A DNA stretch of 13,179 nucleotides, from contig DHPL01000010.1 in assembly GCA_002407905.1 (NCBI GenBank), positions 16,965-30,143 of the forward strand, given 5' to 3'. The notes beneath the pieces are model-generated. The model was not told where the DNA came from, searched no databases, and was given only the letters and a program-made list of their open reading frames with translations. The translations under genes and the position numbers were made by a program. Shown one piece after another: positions 1 to 8,837 of the stretch. Positions within the stretch are counted from its first letter, which is position 1, and every line of letters begins with the position of its first letter. This DNA is from Anaerolineaceae bacterium UBA5365. GTDB taxonomy: Bacteria > Chloroflexota > Anaerolineae > Anaerolineales > Anaerolineaceae.

Positions 1-1
1 T

Positions 2-1000
2 GTTTACATTGGCTGTGGGGAGCGCGGGAACGAGATTACCGAAGTTCTGCAGGAGTTTCCAAACTTGATTGACCCGCGGAATGGAAGGCCGCTGATGGAA
101 CGGACCGTGATCATCGCGAACACCTCCAACATGCAGGTGGCAGCCCGCGATGCCAGCATTTATACCGGTATTACGATCGCCGAATATTACCGCGATATGG
201 GGTTGGATGTAGCTCTGATGGCAGACAGTACATCACGTTGGGCGGAAGCCATGCGTGAGATCAGCGGACGCCTGAACGAGATGCCGGCCCAGGAGGGATA
301 CCCGGCTTATCTGTCCTCGCGCCTGGCGGAATTTTATGAGCGTGCCGGCCGGGCCAGAAGCTTGAGCGGGCAGGAAGGTTCTGTGACCGTGATTGGGGCG
401 GTTTCGCCCCCAGGCGGGGATTTTTCCGAGCCAGTCACCCAGCTGACCAAGCAGTTCACCAGCGTGTTCTGGGCCCTGGACAAGAATTTGGCCTCGGCAC
501 GGCATTTTCCTTCAATTAACTGGCTTAATTCATACAGCGAATACATTGACGCGGTGGCCGCCTGGTGGCAGGCTCAAACCGGCATTCATTGGCGCAGTTT
601 GCGTGCCAAGGCCATGGATCTGCTGACGGAGCAGGACCATCTGAACCAAATTGTGCACCTGGTGGGGCCGGACGCCCTGCCAGATGAGCAGCGTTTGACT
701 CTTCTGACGGCGTCGCTTCTTACCCAGGGTTTTTTGCAGCAAAGCGCCCTTGACGATGTGGATACTTACGCCTCGCCTGCCAAGCAAATTGGCATGCTGG
801 ACCTGATCTTAAAGTTTCACGACCGGGCAATGAACATCATCAAGCTGGGTGCGATCAGCGCTGCGATCCAAAATTTGCCCATCGTGCGCCGCTTGTTGGT
901 GATGAAAAACGACATAAGTAACGCAGGATTGGACCAGTTTGCCGTGTTGGAAACAGACCTGAACCAGCAGATGGATGAACTGGAGGCGAGGTACACATGA
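2..1000 (+). CDS. ntpA: V/A-type ATPase catalytic subunit A, 3'-terminal part (5' end outside window)
   Basis: This is the catalytic ATP-binding subunit of the rotary V/A-type ATPase head, which couples ATP hydrolysis or synthesis to H+ or Na+ movement through the membrane ring. The frame is open from base 2, so about 332 C-terminal residues are visible. The first residues read [16 protein letters not shown], the strongly conserved stretch that follows the P-loop in A subunits; the P-loop itself lies upstream of the window. Further hallmarks are [34 protein letters not shown], a [21 protein letters not shown] segment and [12 protein letters not shown], then the helical C-terminal domain. The TGA stop at 998-1000 overlaps the start of the B subunit gene (ATGA), indicating coupled translation. 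The order A-B-D is the usual one for bacterial and archaeal operons, so the remaining subunits probably lie upstream. Identity is very secure. Confidence 0.97.
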   Translation, partial: VYIGCGERGNEITEVLQEFPNLIDPRNGRPLMERTVIIANTSNMQVAARDASIYTGITIAEYYRDMGLDVALMADSTSRWAEAMREISGRLNEMPAQEGYPAYLSSRLAEFYERAGRARSLSGQEGSVTVIGAVSPPGGDFSEPVTQLTKQFTSVFWALDKNLASARHFPSINWLNSYSEYIDAVAAWWQAQTGIHWRSLRAKAMDLLTEQDHLNQIVHLVGPDALPDEQRLTLLTASLLTQGFLQQSALDDVDTYASPAKQIGMLDLILKFHDRAMNIIKLGAISAAIQNLPIVRRLLVMKNDISNAGLDQFAVLETDLNQQMDELEARYT

Positions 1001-2436
1001 TGGGGAACAAATTGCTAGGCGGCAAAGAGGTTTTGGGAATCAATCGGCTGGAAGGTCCGCTGTTGGTCGTGGAAGGGGTAGGCCTGGCCGCTTACGATGA
1101 AATTGTAGAAGTGCGCGGCAGTGACGGCCAGGTACGGCTGGGCAAGGTGCTGGAAGTGTCCGAAGAAACTGCTGTGGTAGAGGTTTTCTCCGGCACGAGC
1201 GGACTCTCAGTAGATGCTACTACGGTACGTTTTACTGGAAAAACAATGGAGATCCCGGTTTCGGAAGAGATGCTGGGGCGGGTGTTCAATAGCCTGGCCG
1301 AGCCCATCGATGGTCTGCCGCAACCAATCGCGGAAAAGTACGCGGATATCAATGGTCAGGTGATCAACCCCACTGCCAGGGTTTACCCGGAGGAATATTT
1401 ACAGACCGGCATCAGCGCCATCGATGTGATGAACACCTTGGTTGTAGGCCAAAAATTGCCCGTGTTCAGCGGTGCGGGTTTGCCGCATGACCGTCTTGTT
1501 GCCCAGATTGTACGCCAGGCGAAGATCGGCAGGCCATTCAATGGGGACGGCAATGTTATTGCAGAGCGGCCGGAGAAATTCAGCATTATTTTTGCCAGCA
1601 TCGGTGTGAAGCATGATGTGGCAGCCTTTTTCCGGGAGGAGTTCAGCCGCAGCGGTGCTTTGGGCCGGGTTACCATGTTCCTGAATATGGCCGATGACCC
1701 GGCTATTGAACGCCTGCTCACCCCGAGGGCGGCGTTAACCCTGGCTGAATTTCTGGCTTTTGAAAAAGGCCATGATGTTCTGGTGGTGCTGCTGGATATG
1801 ACCAATTATTGCGAAGCCCTGCGCCAGATCAGCAACAAGCGCGGCGAGGTACCTGCCCGAAAAGGCTTCCCCGGGTATATGTACAGTGATCTGGCCTCGT
1901 TGTACGAGCGCACCGGACGCACCAAGGGGAGCAGGGGCTCCATCACTCAGCTTCCGGCACTCACCATGCCCAACGACGATATCACCCACCCAGTACCGGA
2001 CCTGACCGGCTACATTACGGAAGGCCAGATCGTATTGGGGCGCAGCCTGTTTCAACAGGATGTTTACCCGCCGATCTCTGTTCTGCCTTCGCTCAGCCGT
2101 TTAATGAAAGACGGGATCGGAAATGAGAAAACACGGGCAGACCACCCTCATCTGGCATCGCAGCTTTACGCGGCTTATGCTCACGTGCAGGATTTGCGCT
2201 CCCTGGCGGCAGTAATCGGCGAAGATGAATTAGCCGTCCTGGATCAACGCTACCTTAAGTTCGGGCAGGCATTTGAGCGGAGGTTTCTAAACCAGGCTTA
2301 CAACGAGGAACGCAGCCTGGAGCGGAGCATGCAAATCGGCTGGGAACTATTGGGTTACCTGCCGCGGGAGGAACTGATTCGCCTGAGCCCTGAAGAGCTG
2401 GACCGCTACTACCAGGAAAACCATGACCCTGCTTAA
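997..2436 (+). CDS. ntpB: V/A-type ATPase regulatory subunit B
   Basis: This is the non-catalytic nucleotide-binding subunit that alternates with subunit A in the A3B3 head. It has 479 residues, close to or slightly above the family norm. The beta-barrel N-terminal domain is followed by the signature [21 protein letters not shown] (about residues 155-175), which occupies the P-loop position without a GKT motif, as expected for B subunits. Later come [12 protein letters not shown] and [18 protein letters not shown]; the last usually reads [13 protein letters not shown], so one Asn is Ser here. The start is one of two tandem ATGs (997 or 1000). I chose 997 because of the ATGA overlap with subunit A and a GGAGG sequence at 982-986. 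The gene overlaps subunit D by 14 bases. Confidence 0.97.
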   Translation: MMGNKLLGGKEVLGINRLEGPLLVVEGVGLAAYDEIVEVRGSDGQVRLGKVLEVSEETAVVEVFSGTSGLSVDATTVRFTGKTMEIPVSEEMLGRVFNSLAEPIDGLPQPIAEKYADINGQVINPTARVYPEEYLQTGISAIDVMNTLVVGQKLPVFSGAGLPHDRLVAQIVRQAKIGRPFNGDGNVIAERPEKFSIIFASIGVKHDVAAFFREEFSRSGALGRVTMFLNMADDPAIERLLTPRAALTLAEFLAFEKGHDVLVVLLDMTNYCEALRQISNKRGEVPARKGFPGYMYSDLASLYERTGRTKGSRGSITQLPALTMPNDDITHPVPDLTGYITEGQIVLGRSLFQQDVYPPISVLPSLSRLMKDGIGNEKTRADHPHLASQLYAAYAHVQDLRSLAAVIGEDELAVLDQRYLKFGQAFERRFLNQAYNEERSLERSMQIGWELLGYLPREELIRLSPEELDRYYQENHDPA

Positions 2437-3043
2437 TCTCGCGCCGACCCGCTCCAACTTGCTCGCGCTGAAATCCCAGCTCAATTTTGCCCAGGAAGGT
2501 TATGAGATCCTGGACAAAAAGCGGGAAGTGATAACCATTGAGCTCCTGCGCATGAGCCGCGAGGCGGAAGCCCAACAGGCAAAAGTTGTTGCGCTCATGG
2601 AGGATGCCTACCGTAAGTTGGAGCTGGCGCGGATGACCATGGGTGAAGAGCGGGTGGAATGGGCGGCTGAATCCACCCCCCAACAGTTCGAGATATCTGT
2701 ATTGCAGTACGGCATGATGGGCGTGCCCTTGCCGCGTATCAGGGCCAACGGCCAGATTAAACAGATGACCCATAGCCTGAGCGCAACCACGGTCCCCCTG
2801 GATGGCGCCAGAATGGCCTTCAGCGCTGTGCTGCTGGAGCTGCCGGTCCTGGCGGAACTTGAAATTGGCGTGAGGCGCCTGGCACGGGAACTTAAACGCA
2901 CTCAAAGGCGGGTAAATGCCTTGCAGCGCATCTTTATCCCCAACTATACCGAAACCATTAAGTTCATGGAAGCCAGCCTGGAAGAGCAGGAACGCGAGGA
3001 AGTCTTTAAACTTCAGTGGTTGAGTAAAGAGCGGTTGAATTAG
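2423..3043 (+). CDS. ntpD: V/A-type ATPase central-stalk subunit D
   Basis: Subunit D is the coiled-coil rotor shaft, comparable to F-type gamma, that transmits rotation between the A3B3 head and the membrane ring. The protein has 206 residues, normal for the family. The N-terminal segment [31 protein letters not shown] matches the typical D-subunit opening (PTR-LL-LK-L-A--G--LL--KR). The C-terminal helix is the second strand of the antiparallel coiled coil ([18 protein letters not shown] and onward). The ATG at 2423 lies inside the end of subunit B, with AGGA at 2412-2415 as a plausible ribosome binding site. It is the last gene of the ATPase operon; the following 114 bases hold the promoter of the next unit. 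Confidence 0.95.
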   Translation: MTLLNLAPTRSNLLALKSQLNFAQEGYEILDKKREVITIELLRMSREAEAQQAKVVALMEDAYRKLELARMTMGEERVEWAAESTPQQFEISVLQYGMMGVPLPRIRANGQIKQMTHSLSATTVPLDGARMAFSAVLLELPVLAELEIGVRRLARELKRTQRRVNALQRIFIPNYTETIKFMEASLEEQEREEVFKLQWLSKERLN

Positions 3044-3087
3044 TTTTCCCGAGGCCAGAACTGAACCGGAATTTCTGGAATAACCCC

Positions 3088-3116
3088 TTGGCACTGCGGG
3101 ATTAAGGCTGTAGAAT
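3088..3116 (+). promoter_or_regulatory. Near-consensus sigma70-type promoter of the fadR-glpD operon
   Basis: A -35 element TTGGCA (3088-3093) and a -10 element TAGAAT (3111-3116) are separated by exactly 17 bases. Each hexamer differs from consensus at a single position. The expected transcription start is about 3122-3124, leaving a leader of roughly 35 bases before the ATG at 3158. Seen in sequence; promoter activity is inferred. Confidence 0.75.
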
Positions 3117-3122
3117 ACTCCT

Positions 3123-3139
3123 AACTGGTCAGACCACTT
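3123..3139 (+). promoter_or_regulatory. FadR-type operator (autoregulatory site)
   Basis: The 17-base site AACTGGTCAGACCACTT contains the perfect 5+1+5 palindrome TGGTCAGACCA (3126-3136). This fits the FadR-subfamily GntR pattern TNGTNNNACNA and closely resembles E. coli FadR operators (CTGGTCNGAC core, known from the literature). It sits immediately at or after the predicted transcription start, so a bound regulator would block polymerase. The gene directly downstream encodes a FadR homologue, which supports autoregulation and control of the whole operon. Binding itself is inferred. Confidence 0.75.
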
Positions 3140-3145
3140 ACCAGT
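3124..3145. repeat. Outer inverted repeat ACTGGT-N10-ACCAGT around the operator
   Basis: ACTGGT at 3124-3129 and ACCAGT at 3140-3145 form perfect 6-base arms around the right half of the operator palindrome. The right arm abuts the ribosome binding site AAGGAG (3146-3151). It may provide an extra half-site for the regulator or a weak RNA hairpin near the ribosome binding site. The pattern is certain; the function is unknown. Confidence 0.45.
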
Positions 3146-3157
3146 AAGGAGATCGCC

Positions 3158-3868
3158 ATGCATGCTGAATTCCTCCCTCTACGGCCAGCCGACGCGGCCG
3201 AATCCAACCTGATCGATGCCATCTTGCGCGGAGAATACCCTCCCGGAAGCAATCTGCCCGCGGAACGCGAATTAGCCAAACTGCTGGGGGTCACCCGCCC
3301 CACCTTGCGGGAGGCCTTGCAGCGCCTTTCCCGCGATGGCTGGGTGGAGATCCGCCAGGGCAAGCCCACCATCGTGAAGGATTTTCTGCTGGAGGGCAAC
3401 CTGCTGATTTTGAATGCCCTGGCACGCCACCCCAACGAAGTCCCGCCGGACTTTATCCTGCAGCTGCTGGAAGTACGGGCCTTGCTGGCGCCGCGCTACT
3501 TTCGGCGCGCTTTTGAAGCCCAACCCAAGCAGGCACGGTTTGCCCTGGATGGATTGCAGGACCTGGCGGACAAGCCCGAGGCATACGCGATGGCGGACCA
3601 GGCGCTGCACCTGCGGCTGGCAGCGCTCTCCGGCAACCCGGTCTTTCCCTTGATCCTGAACGGGTTCAAAGACTTCCTGGCGCGCTTTGGCCGCCCTTAC
3701 TTTGAACTGGCAGCCAACCGGGCCCATTCCAAGGCCTTTTACACGGGCCTGCTCAAACTCGCGGAGGCAGAAGATACCGCTGCTCTGGAGGCCCTGACCC
3801 AGAAAGTGATGCTTGAGAGCATGCGCAACTGGCAGGCGGCAAGGCCCAAAGGAGGCGGAAATGCCTGA
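3158..3868 (+). CDS. fadR: FadR-type GntR regulator, likely acyl-CoA-responsive
   Basis: This is a predicted transcriptional regulator of the GntR family, FadR subfamily, 236 residues long against about 239 for E. coli FadR. The winged helix spans about residues 14-76 and contains PPGSNLPAERELAKLLGVTR and LREALQRLSRDGWVEIRQGKPT. The positions matching the known E. coli DNA contacts Arg35, Thr44, Arg45, Thr47 and Arg49 are kept (Arg37, Thr46, Arg47, Thr49, Arg51); Thr46 is Pro48 here and His65 is Gln67. The C-terminal part follows FadR rather than generic FCD regulators: SGNPVFPLILNGFK and RFGRPYF match FadR segments, and Ser221 and Trp225 align with the E. coli acyl-CoA-related Ser219 and Trp223 at a constant offset of two. 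The ATG has AAGGAG at 3146-3151. The family represses when unliganded and is released by long-chain acyl-CoA. Acyl-CoA as ligand here is inference. Confidence 0.88.
   Translation: MHAEFLPLRPADAAESNLIDAILRGEYPPGSNLPAERELAKLLGVTRPTLREALQRLSRDGWVEIRQGKPTIVKDFLLEGNLLILNALARHPNEVPPDFILQLLEVRALLAPRYFRRAFEAQPKQARFALDGLQDLADKPEAYAMADQALHLRLAALSGNPVFPLILNGFKDFLARFGRPYFELAANRAHSKAFYTGLLKLAEAEDTAALEALTQKVMLESMRNWQAARPKGGGNA
3848..3855 (+). promoter_or_regulatory. Ribosome binding site fixing the glpD start
   Basis: AAAGGAGG lies 5 bases before the ATG at 3861. It shows that translation starts there rather than at an in-frame ATG at 3813 deep inside fadR, which would add 16 residues of unconserved sequence. 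Confidence 0.8.
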
Positions 3869-5432
3869 AACGCGCGCGGCAAAGTGGAAGGGCTTGAACG
3901 AGGAATGGGACCTGCTGATCATCGGCGGCGGCGTTACCGGCGCAGGCCTCTTTCGGAGGGCAGTTAGCGCTGGCCTACGAACCTTGCTCATCGAAGCCCG
4001 GGATTATTCCTACGGCACCAGCAGCCGTTCCTCCAAACTGGCGCATGGCGGGCTGCGTTATCTGCTCTCCAAACAATGGGAAGTCACCCGTGAATCCGTC
4101 CGTGAGCGCGAGTGGCTGCTCAAGGCCAGCCAGGGTTTAGTGCAGCCCATGGGCTTTATCCTGCCTTACGCCCAGCGGAAAAACATGGCTGCCCAATATG
4201 CCTACGGTCTTGCTGTTTACGACCTGATGGCCCCCAAGTGGAAGCACATCCAGATGAGTCGTGCCGCCACTTTGCAGAAACTGCCCGTCCTGCAGGCCGA
4301 TTGGCTGGCCGGGTCTTTCTTGTATTATGACTCAGTGCTGGATGATAGCCGCCTGGTGCTGAGGTTGATCTTTGAAACCGTGCAAGACGGCGGCACAGCG
4401 ATGAATTATTGCCAGGCCAAAGCCCTGCTGCGCGATGCAACCGGTAATGTGGTTGGCGTGCTGGCCGAGGACAGGGGGCCTGAAAAACTCGGCCGGACCG
4501 AGCTGCGGGCCAAGATCGTGGTGAATGCCTGCGGCCCCTGTAGCGACGAATTGCGCGGCAATTTAGGCTTGCCGGCCCGCATCCGGCCCCTGCGCGGCGC
4601 GCACCTCATCTTCCCGCACCAGGTCCTGCCGGTGCCTTACGCGGTCACTTTACAGCACCCCAAAGATAAGCGGGCTATGTTCGCGATTCCCTGGGAAGGC
4701 AGCACCCTGCTGGGCACCACCGACCTGGACCACGATTGGCAGGCCCAAAGCGGCGAGCCCTATTGCAGCGCTGAAGAGAGCGAATACATCCTGCAGGCCG
4801 GCCAGGCGCTCTTCCCCGGCCTGGGCTTGAACCTGGAGCAAGTGAGCTCCAGTTTTGCCGGTGTACGCCCGATCATCCGCGGGGACGCTGCCAACCCCAG
4901 TGCCGAATCGCGGGCGCATGTGCTCTGGGACGAGAGCGGACTGCTGACGATCACTGGCGGAAAGCTGACCATCTTCCGGATCATGGCCGAGGATACGATG
5001 AAAGCGATCGCGGTACGCTTGGGGCGGAAGTTTGCCCCCATGGGTACATGGTTTAAGGCTCCGATGGATGAAGCCAGCCCCAGTGCATATCTCAATCAGC
5101 GCCATGGCCCTCTGGCGGCGGGGATTTTAGCCCCAAACAGACCATCCGAGGCGGAACGCATCCCAGGGGCGCCCAATACCTGGGCGGAATTGCGCTTCTG
5201 TGCGCGTGAGGAACAAGTGATCCACCTGGACGACCTCCTGCTGCGCCGTTTAAGGGTTGGCCTCCTGCTGCCCGAAGGCGCAAAAACAGTCATGCCCCGC
5301 GTCCGGGCCTCCGTGCAAGCCGAATTGGGCTGGGATGATGCCCGCTGGCAGGCCGAAGAAGCCCGCTATTTCCAAATCTATGCAGCTGCTTACAGCCCCA
5401 ATCCCTCACCTAGTAGTAAAGGAGCAAGATGA
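3861..5432 (+). CDS. glpD: FAD-dependent glycerol-3-phosphate dehydrogenase, GlpD type
   Basis: It oxidises sn-glycerol-3-phosphate to dihydroxyacetone phosphate, passing electrons through FAD, normally to membrane quinone at the cytoplasmic face. The protein has 523 residues from the chosen ATG; E. coli GlpD has 501. An N-terminal Rossmann FAD motif GGGVTGAG (22-29) is followed by GTSSRSSKLAHGGLRYL (52-68), the GlpD signature. Later, GVRP with Arg336 and GGKLT with Lys368 match the conserved active-site Arg and Lys regions of the family. The C-terminal DAO_C domain is recognisable (LRFCAREEQVIHLDDLLLRR). The start overlaps the end of fadR by 8 bases (TGA at 3866-3868), and the stop overlaps the next start (ATGA). 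The enzyme would link glycerol-phosphate from lipid turnover or a kinase to central metabolism. The electron acceptor is not visible from sequence. Confidence 0.93.
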   Translation: MPETRAAKWKGLNEEWDLLIIGGGVTGAGLFRRAVSAGLRTLLIEARDYSYGTSSRSSKLAHGGLRYLLSKQWEVTRESVREREWLLKASQGLVQPMGFILPYAQRKNMAAQYAYGLAVYDLMAPKWKHIQMSRAATLQKLPVLQADWLAGSFLYYDSVLDDSRLVLRLIFETVQDGGTAMNYCQAKALLRDATGNVVGVLAEDRGPEKLGRTELRAKIVVNACGPCSDELRGNLGLPARIRPLRGAHLIFPHQVLPVPYAVTLQHPKDKRAMFAIPWEGSTLLGTTDLDHDWQAQSGEPYCSAEESEYILQAGQALFPGLGLNLEQVSSSFAGVRPIIRGDAANPSAESRAHVLWDESGLLTITGGKLTIFRIMAEDTMKAIAVRLGRKFAPMGTWFKAPMDEASPSAYLNQRHGPLAAGILAPNRPSEAERIPGAPNTWAELRFCAREEQVIHLDDLLLRRLRVGLLLPEGAKTVMPRVRASVQAELGWDDARWQAEEARYFQIYAAAYSPNPSPSSKGAR

Positions 5433-7174
5433 GCAAGAAGACCGGTTTTACCCCACCCTGGTATGCAGAGCCAACCCCTGAGGGCAGTTTTCGCTCGCTG
5501 TTTAAATGGGCCGACCTGGCCGAATTAAAGCACCCCAATAACGGCCTGGTTGAGTACCTGATCGAGAAATTCGACCTTAATCAGGCGCATTTTGCTGCGC
5601 CGCTTAACCTTTCGCTGGAGCAGGTGCCGGATGACCAGCCCTGCAGCCTGGCCCCGGAGCATCTGGAGTTTCTGCGCCAAACCTGCAGCCCGGAGAACTT
5701 GCGCACCGATACCTATGAGCGGGCGGCCAAATCTTACGGGGCGGGAATGCTGGACGCTTTGCGCCTGCGGCGTAAAATGCTGGAGAACCTGCCCGAGGCT
5801 GTGGTGGCTCCCCGCACGCAGGAGGAGATTGAAGCCATCGTGCGCTATGCCGATGAAAAGCGCATCCCGATCTACGTCTTTGGCGGCGGCTCCACGGTTA
5901 CCCGAGGCTTCGAAGCCACCCGGCAGGGCAGCATCGCCCTGGATATGAGCAAGCACATGAAGCGAGTGGTGAGCTTTAACGAAACCGACCAAACCATCGA
6001 AGTGGAAGCCGGCATTTGGGGGCCGGAGCTGGAAGCCTTCCTGCAAAACGCACCGGAACAATTTGGGGCCAAGCGGGCTTACACCCTTGGGCACTTCCCG
6101 CAATCCTTCAAAGCTTCAAGTGTTGGCGGCTGGATTGTGACCCGCGGGGCGGGACAAAACTCCACCTATTACGGCAAGATCGAAGACATGGTCATCAGCC
6201 AGGAATACGTGACCCCGCGCGGCATACTGCGCACCTGCACGCACCCGCGCTCGGCCACCGGGCCGGATTTTGATGAGATTATGATGGGCAGCGAAGGCAG
6301 TTTTGGCATCCTCACCAAGGCCACTTTCAGGGTTTGCCGCTGGATGCCCCAAAACCGGCGCAAGTTCAGCTACATGTTCAAGAACTGGCAGGACGCCCAG
6401 GATGCCTGCCGCGAGGTGATGCAGGCCGAGATCGGCTTCCCGTCCGTTTTCCGCATTTCCGACCCGGAAGAAACGGATGTGATGATGCACCAGTATCACA
6501 TCGCGGATACGCCTGCCGACATGGCACTGAAAGCGCTGGGTTTCCAGCCCATGCAGAAATGCCTGATGCTCGGTTTTACCGATGGCGAACTGGGTTTCTC
6601 GATCAACCTGGACCGGAAAATCCGCCAGATCATGGGCAAATACAAAGCCTTCGACCTGCGTCTGGCCAAGGTGACCGAAACCTGGGAACGCGGCCGTTTT
6701 ACCGACCCGCACTTGCGTGAAGACCTGATGGACTACGGCATCCTCATCGACACCCTGGAATGCGGCGTCACATGGTCGCAGATGCCCAGGGTACACGCGG
6801 AGGTGCGCAAGGTGATCAAGGCCCGCCCGCGGACCATCTGCATGACCCACATTTCGCATTGCTATCCCCAGGGGGGCAACCTGTACTTCATCATCGTGGC
6901 CAAAATGGATACGATGCGCGAATATCTGGACTTGCAATACGATATACTGGAAGCCATCGCCCGTTCGGGCGCCTCAGTCAGCCATCATCACGGGGTGGGT
7001 AAGCAAAGCGCCCCCTGGCTTGAGGATCAAATTGGTGCTGAGCAAATGGAGCTGATCCGCGTCTTGAAAAAACACTTTGACCCGCACAATATCATGAATC
7101 CGGGCGGCACCCTCGGCCTGGACATGAGCCCCGACCAGCAGGCGAAACGCTGGAGCAAAGACCTGGAAGGCTGA
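5429..7174 (+). CDS. FAD-binding oxidase related to alkylglycerone-phosphate synthase (AGPS)
   Basis: This is a VAO-type flavoprotein of 581 residues. The FAD-binding loop [10 protein letters not shown] (151-160) is followed by [41 protein letters not shown] and [11 protein letters not shown] (about 286-295), all close to eukaryotic AGPS. The triple histidine SHHHGVGK (His519-521), Tyr486 in LYF and Arg342 in VFRISD fall where AGPS has its catalytic His615-617, Tyr578 and Arg419 (guinea-pig numbering, from memory). AGPS swaps the acyl chain of acyl-dihydroxyacetone phosphate for a fatty alcohol, forming the ether bond of ether lipids. Bacterial homologues are often only annotated as FAD-linked oxidases, and a simple 2-hydroxyacid or glycerol-type dehydrogenase is the main alternative. 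AAAGGAG at 5418-5424 precedes the ATG. No peroxisomal or secretion signal is seen. Family is secure; the exact reaction is inferred. Confidence 0.85.
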   Translation: MSKKTGFTPPWYAEPTPEGSFRSLFKWADLAELKHPNNGLVEYLIEKFDLNQAHFAAPLNLSLEQVPDDQPCSLAPEHLEFLRQTCSPENLRTDTYERAAKSYGAGMLDALRLRRKMLENLPEAVVAPRTQEEIEAIVRYADEKRIPIYVFGGGSTVTRGFEATRQGSIALDMSKHMKRVVSFNETDQTIEVEAGIWGPELEAFLQNAPEQFGAKRAYTLGHFPQSFKASSVGGWIVTRGAGQNSTYYGKIEDMVISQEYVTPRGILRTCTHPRSATGPDFDEIMMGSEGSFGILTKATFRVCRWMPQNRRKFSYMFKNWQDAQDACREVMQAEIGFPSVFRISDPEETDVMMHQYHIADTPADMALKALGFQPMQKCLMLGFTDGELGFSINLDRKIRQIMGKYKAFDLRLAKVTETWERGRFTDPHLREDLMDYGILIDTLECGVTWSQMPRVHAEVRKVIKARPRTICMTHISHCYPQGGNLYFIIVAKMDTMREYLDLQYDILEAIARSGASVSHHHGVGKQSAPWLEDQIGAEQMELIRVLKKHFDPHNIMNPGGTLGLDMSPDQQAKRWSKDLEG

Positions 7175-8736
7175 TGGCTGGCGAGCATCTGCTGGCGATA
7201 GACCACGGCACACAAAGCGTGCGCGCCCTTCTCTTTGATTTGCAAGGGGAGCTGCTGGCTAAATACCGCGTGCCCATTGAGGCCTACTACTCCACCCAGC
7301 CTGGTTGGGCGGAACAAGACCCAAACTTATTTTGGAACGCCGTCTGTGAGGCCTGCCAGGGCCTCTGGCAGCAGCCCGGCGTGCGCAAGGAGGCCATTGC
7401 CGGAGTCGCGCTGACAACCCAGCGTTCCACGTTGATCAACCTGGATGCCCAGGGCCAACCCCTGCGCCCGGCCATCGTTTGGCTGGACCAGCGCCGCACC
7501 CCCGGCGTAAAACCTGTGGGCGGGCTCTGGGGATTGCTCTTTGATATCTCCGGCATGCGCAACACGGTAAATTATTTGCAGGCTGAGGCGGAAGGCAACT
7601 GGGTCCAGCGCTACCAACCCGAGATCTGGCAGAAAACGCATAAATACCTGCTGCTTTCCGGTTACCTCACTTACCGCCTGGTGGGCAGCTACGTGGATTC
7701 GGTGGGCTGCCAGGTGGCTTACATCCCCTTTGACTATAAGAAACAGCGCTGGTCCGCCAAAAGCGACTGGAAGTGGCAGGCCGTACCCATGCCGCTGGAA
7801 GTTCTGCCGGACCTGGTGGACCCAACTGAAACGTTAGGGGTGATCAGCAAGGAAGCGGCCGAGGCAACCGGTATACCGGCCGGCCTGCCGCTGATCGCCG
7901 CGGCGGCGGATAAGGCCTGCGAGGTGATCGGTGCCGGATGCGTGGACCCGCAGATTGCCTGCCTCTCATTTGGTACCACCGCTACGATCAACACCACCCA
8001 AACCCGCTACATCGAGACGATCCCGCTTATCCCGCCCTATCCTTCGGCGATCCCAAAAGCCTATTCCAATGAGATCCAGGTTTACCGGGGTTACTGGATG
8101 GTCTCGTGGTTCAAGCGTGAATTTGGGCAAAATGAGGAGCGCCTGGCGCAGAACCTGGGCGTGGATACCGAAGAACTCTTTGATGACTTGGTTGCCATGG
8201 CGCCACCCGGGGCGCAGGGGCTGACCCTGCAGCCGTACTGGTCGCCTGGGCTAAAGGTTCCCGGGCCGGAGGCCAAGGGAGCTGTGATCGGTTTTGGGGA
8301 TGTGCATACCCGCAGCCATTTTTACCGGGCCATTTTGGAAGGCCTGGCCTACGCCCTGCGCGAAGGCGCCGACCGCACCATCCGGCGGACTGGCCAGCCC
8401 ATCAAAGAGGTGCGCATAGCCGGCGGAGGGAGCCAGAGCAAGGCAGCGATGCAGCTGACCGCGGATATTTTTGGTTTGCCTGCCAGCCGCCCGCATGTAT
8501 ATGAAGCCAGCGGTTTGGGGGCCGCCATCGACGCGGCGGTGGGCCTGGGTTTCTACGCCAATTTTAATGACGCGGTTGCGGGCATGACCCGTGTGGCCGA
8601 TACCTTTGAGCCCAAGCCCGAAAACCACCGGCTTTATGACCAGCTTTACAAAGAGGTCTACCTGAAGATGTACGACCGCCTGAAGCCGCTTTATTCAGCC
8701 ATCGCGCGCATTACGGGCTACCCGCCAAAGGACTGA
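7174..8736 (+). CDS. FGGY-family carbohydrate/polyol kinase with diverged substrate pocket
   Basis: This is a predicted ATP-dependent kinase of the FGGY family (glycerol, xylulose and related kinases), 520 residues long. The N-terminal phosphate motif is [17 protein letters not shown], with Asp10 as the Mg/ATP residue. A TTQRST segment (81-86) and [10 protein letters not shown] follow. The catalytic base is probably Asp246 in [10 protein letters not shown], then phosphate motif 2, [10 protein letters not shown] (266-275). The C-terminal adenosine motif is [20 protein letters not shown] (417-436). Compared with E. coli GlpK, Arg83 is kept (Arg84) but Glu84 is Ser85 and Gln246 is Lys247, so plain glycerol may not be the substrate. 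The ATG overlaps the previous stop (TGATG), with GGAAGG at 7165-7170. In the operon it would supply a phosphorylated polyol, possibly to GlpD or to the AGPS-like enzyme. Substrate unknown. Confidence 0.88.
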   Translation: MAGEHLLAIDHGTQSVRALLFDLQGELLAKYRVPIEAYYSTQPGWAEQDPNLFWNAVCEACQGLWQQPGVRKEAIAGVALTTQRSTLINLDAQGQPLRPAIVWLDQRRTPGVKPVGGLWGLLFDISGMRNTVNYLQAEAEGNWVQRYQPEIWQKTHKYLLLSGYLTYRLVGSYVDSVGCQVAYIPFDYKKQRWSAKSDWKWQAVPMPLEVLPDLVDPTETLGVISKEAAEATGIPAGLPLIAAAADKACEVIGAGCVDPQIACLSFGTTATINTTQTRYIETIPLIPPYPSAIPKAYSNEIQVYRGYWMVSWFKREFGQNEERLAQNLGVDTEELFDDLVAMAPPGAQGLTLQPYWSPGLKVPGPEAKGAVIGFGDVHTRSHFYRAILEGLAYALREGADRTIRRTGQPIKEVRIAGGGSQSKAAMQLTADIFGLPASRPHVYEASGLGAAIDAAVGLGFYANFNDAVAGMTRVADTFEPKPENHRLYDQLYKEVYLKMYDRLKPLYSAIARITGYPPKD

Positions 8737-8797
8737 GATCGGGCTGGGTTTGGCCCTGCTGCCAACAGGGTTGCGTTACTGAAATGTTTGCTTTATC

Positions 8798-8837
8798 AAA
8801 AAAAAGACCCCGGAAATAACTTCCGGGGTCTTGGCTT
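8798..8837. terminator. Rho-independent terminator between convergent genes, probably bidirectional
   Basis: A perfect 12-bp stem, AAGACCCCGGAA (8804-8815) with TTCCGGGGTCTT (8821-8832), encloses the loop ATAAC. On the minus strand it is followed by eight T residues (complement of 8798-8805), an ideal terminator for the LysM gene. On the plus strand the trailing sequence is only TTGGCTTTTA, so ending the kinase operon is likely but weaker. The rest of the 111-base gap between the two genes shows nothing convincing. Confidence 0.9.

Noticed and set aside
3055..3078. Possible terminator after the ATPase operon (CCAGAA with TTCTGG, 12-base loop)
   Set aside because: The stem is only 6 bp with a long loop and no T run follows, so no terminator is called; transcription may read into the fadR operon.
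3813..3860. Upstream ATG extension of glpD
   Set aside because: It overlaps fadR by 48 more bases, lacks a ribosome binding site and adds residues with no resemblance to GlpD; the ATG at 3861 has AAAGGAGG.
3272..3991. Long antisense reading frame opposite fadR and glpD
   Set aside because: It has no recognisable protein motif, no ribosome binding site, and lies opposite two secure genes; it is a by-product of G+C-rich codon use.
8754..8770. Small hairpin CCCTG-N7-CAGGG after the kinase gene
   Set aside because: Only 5 bp of stem and no T tract; the 12-bp hairpin 35 bases further on is far better.
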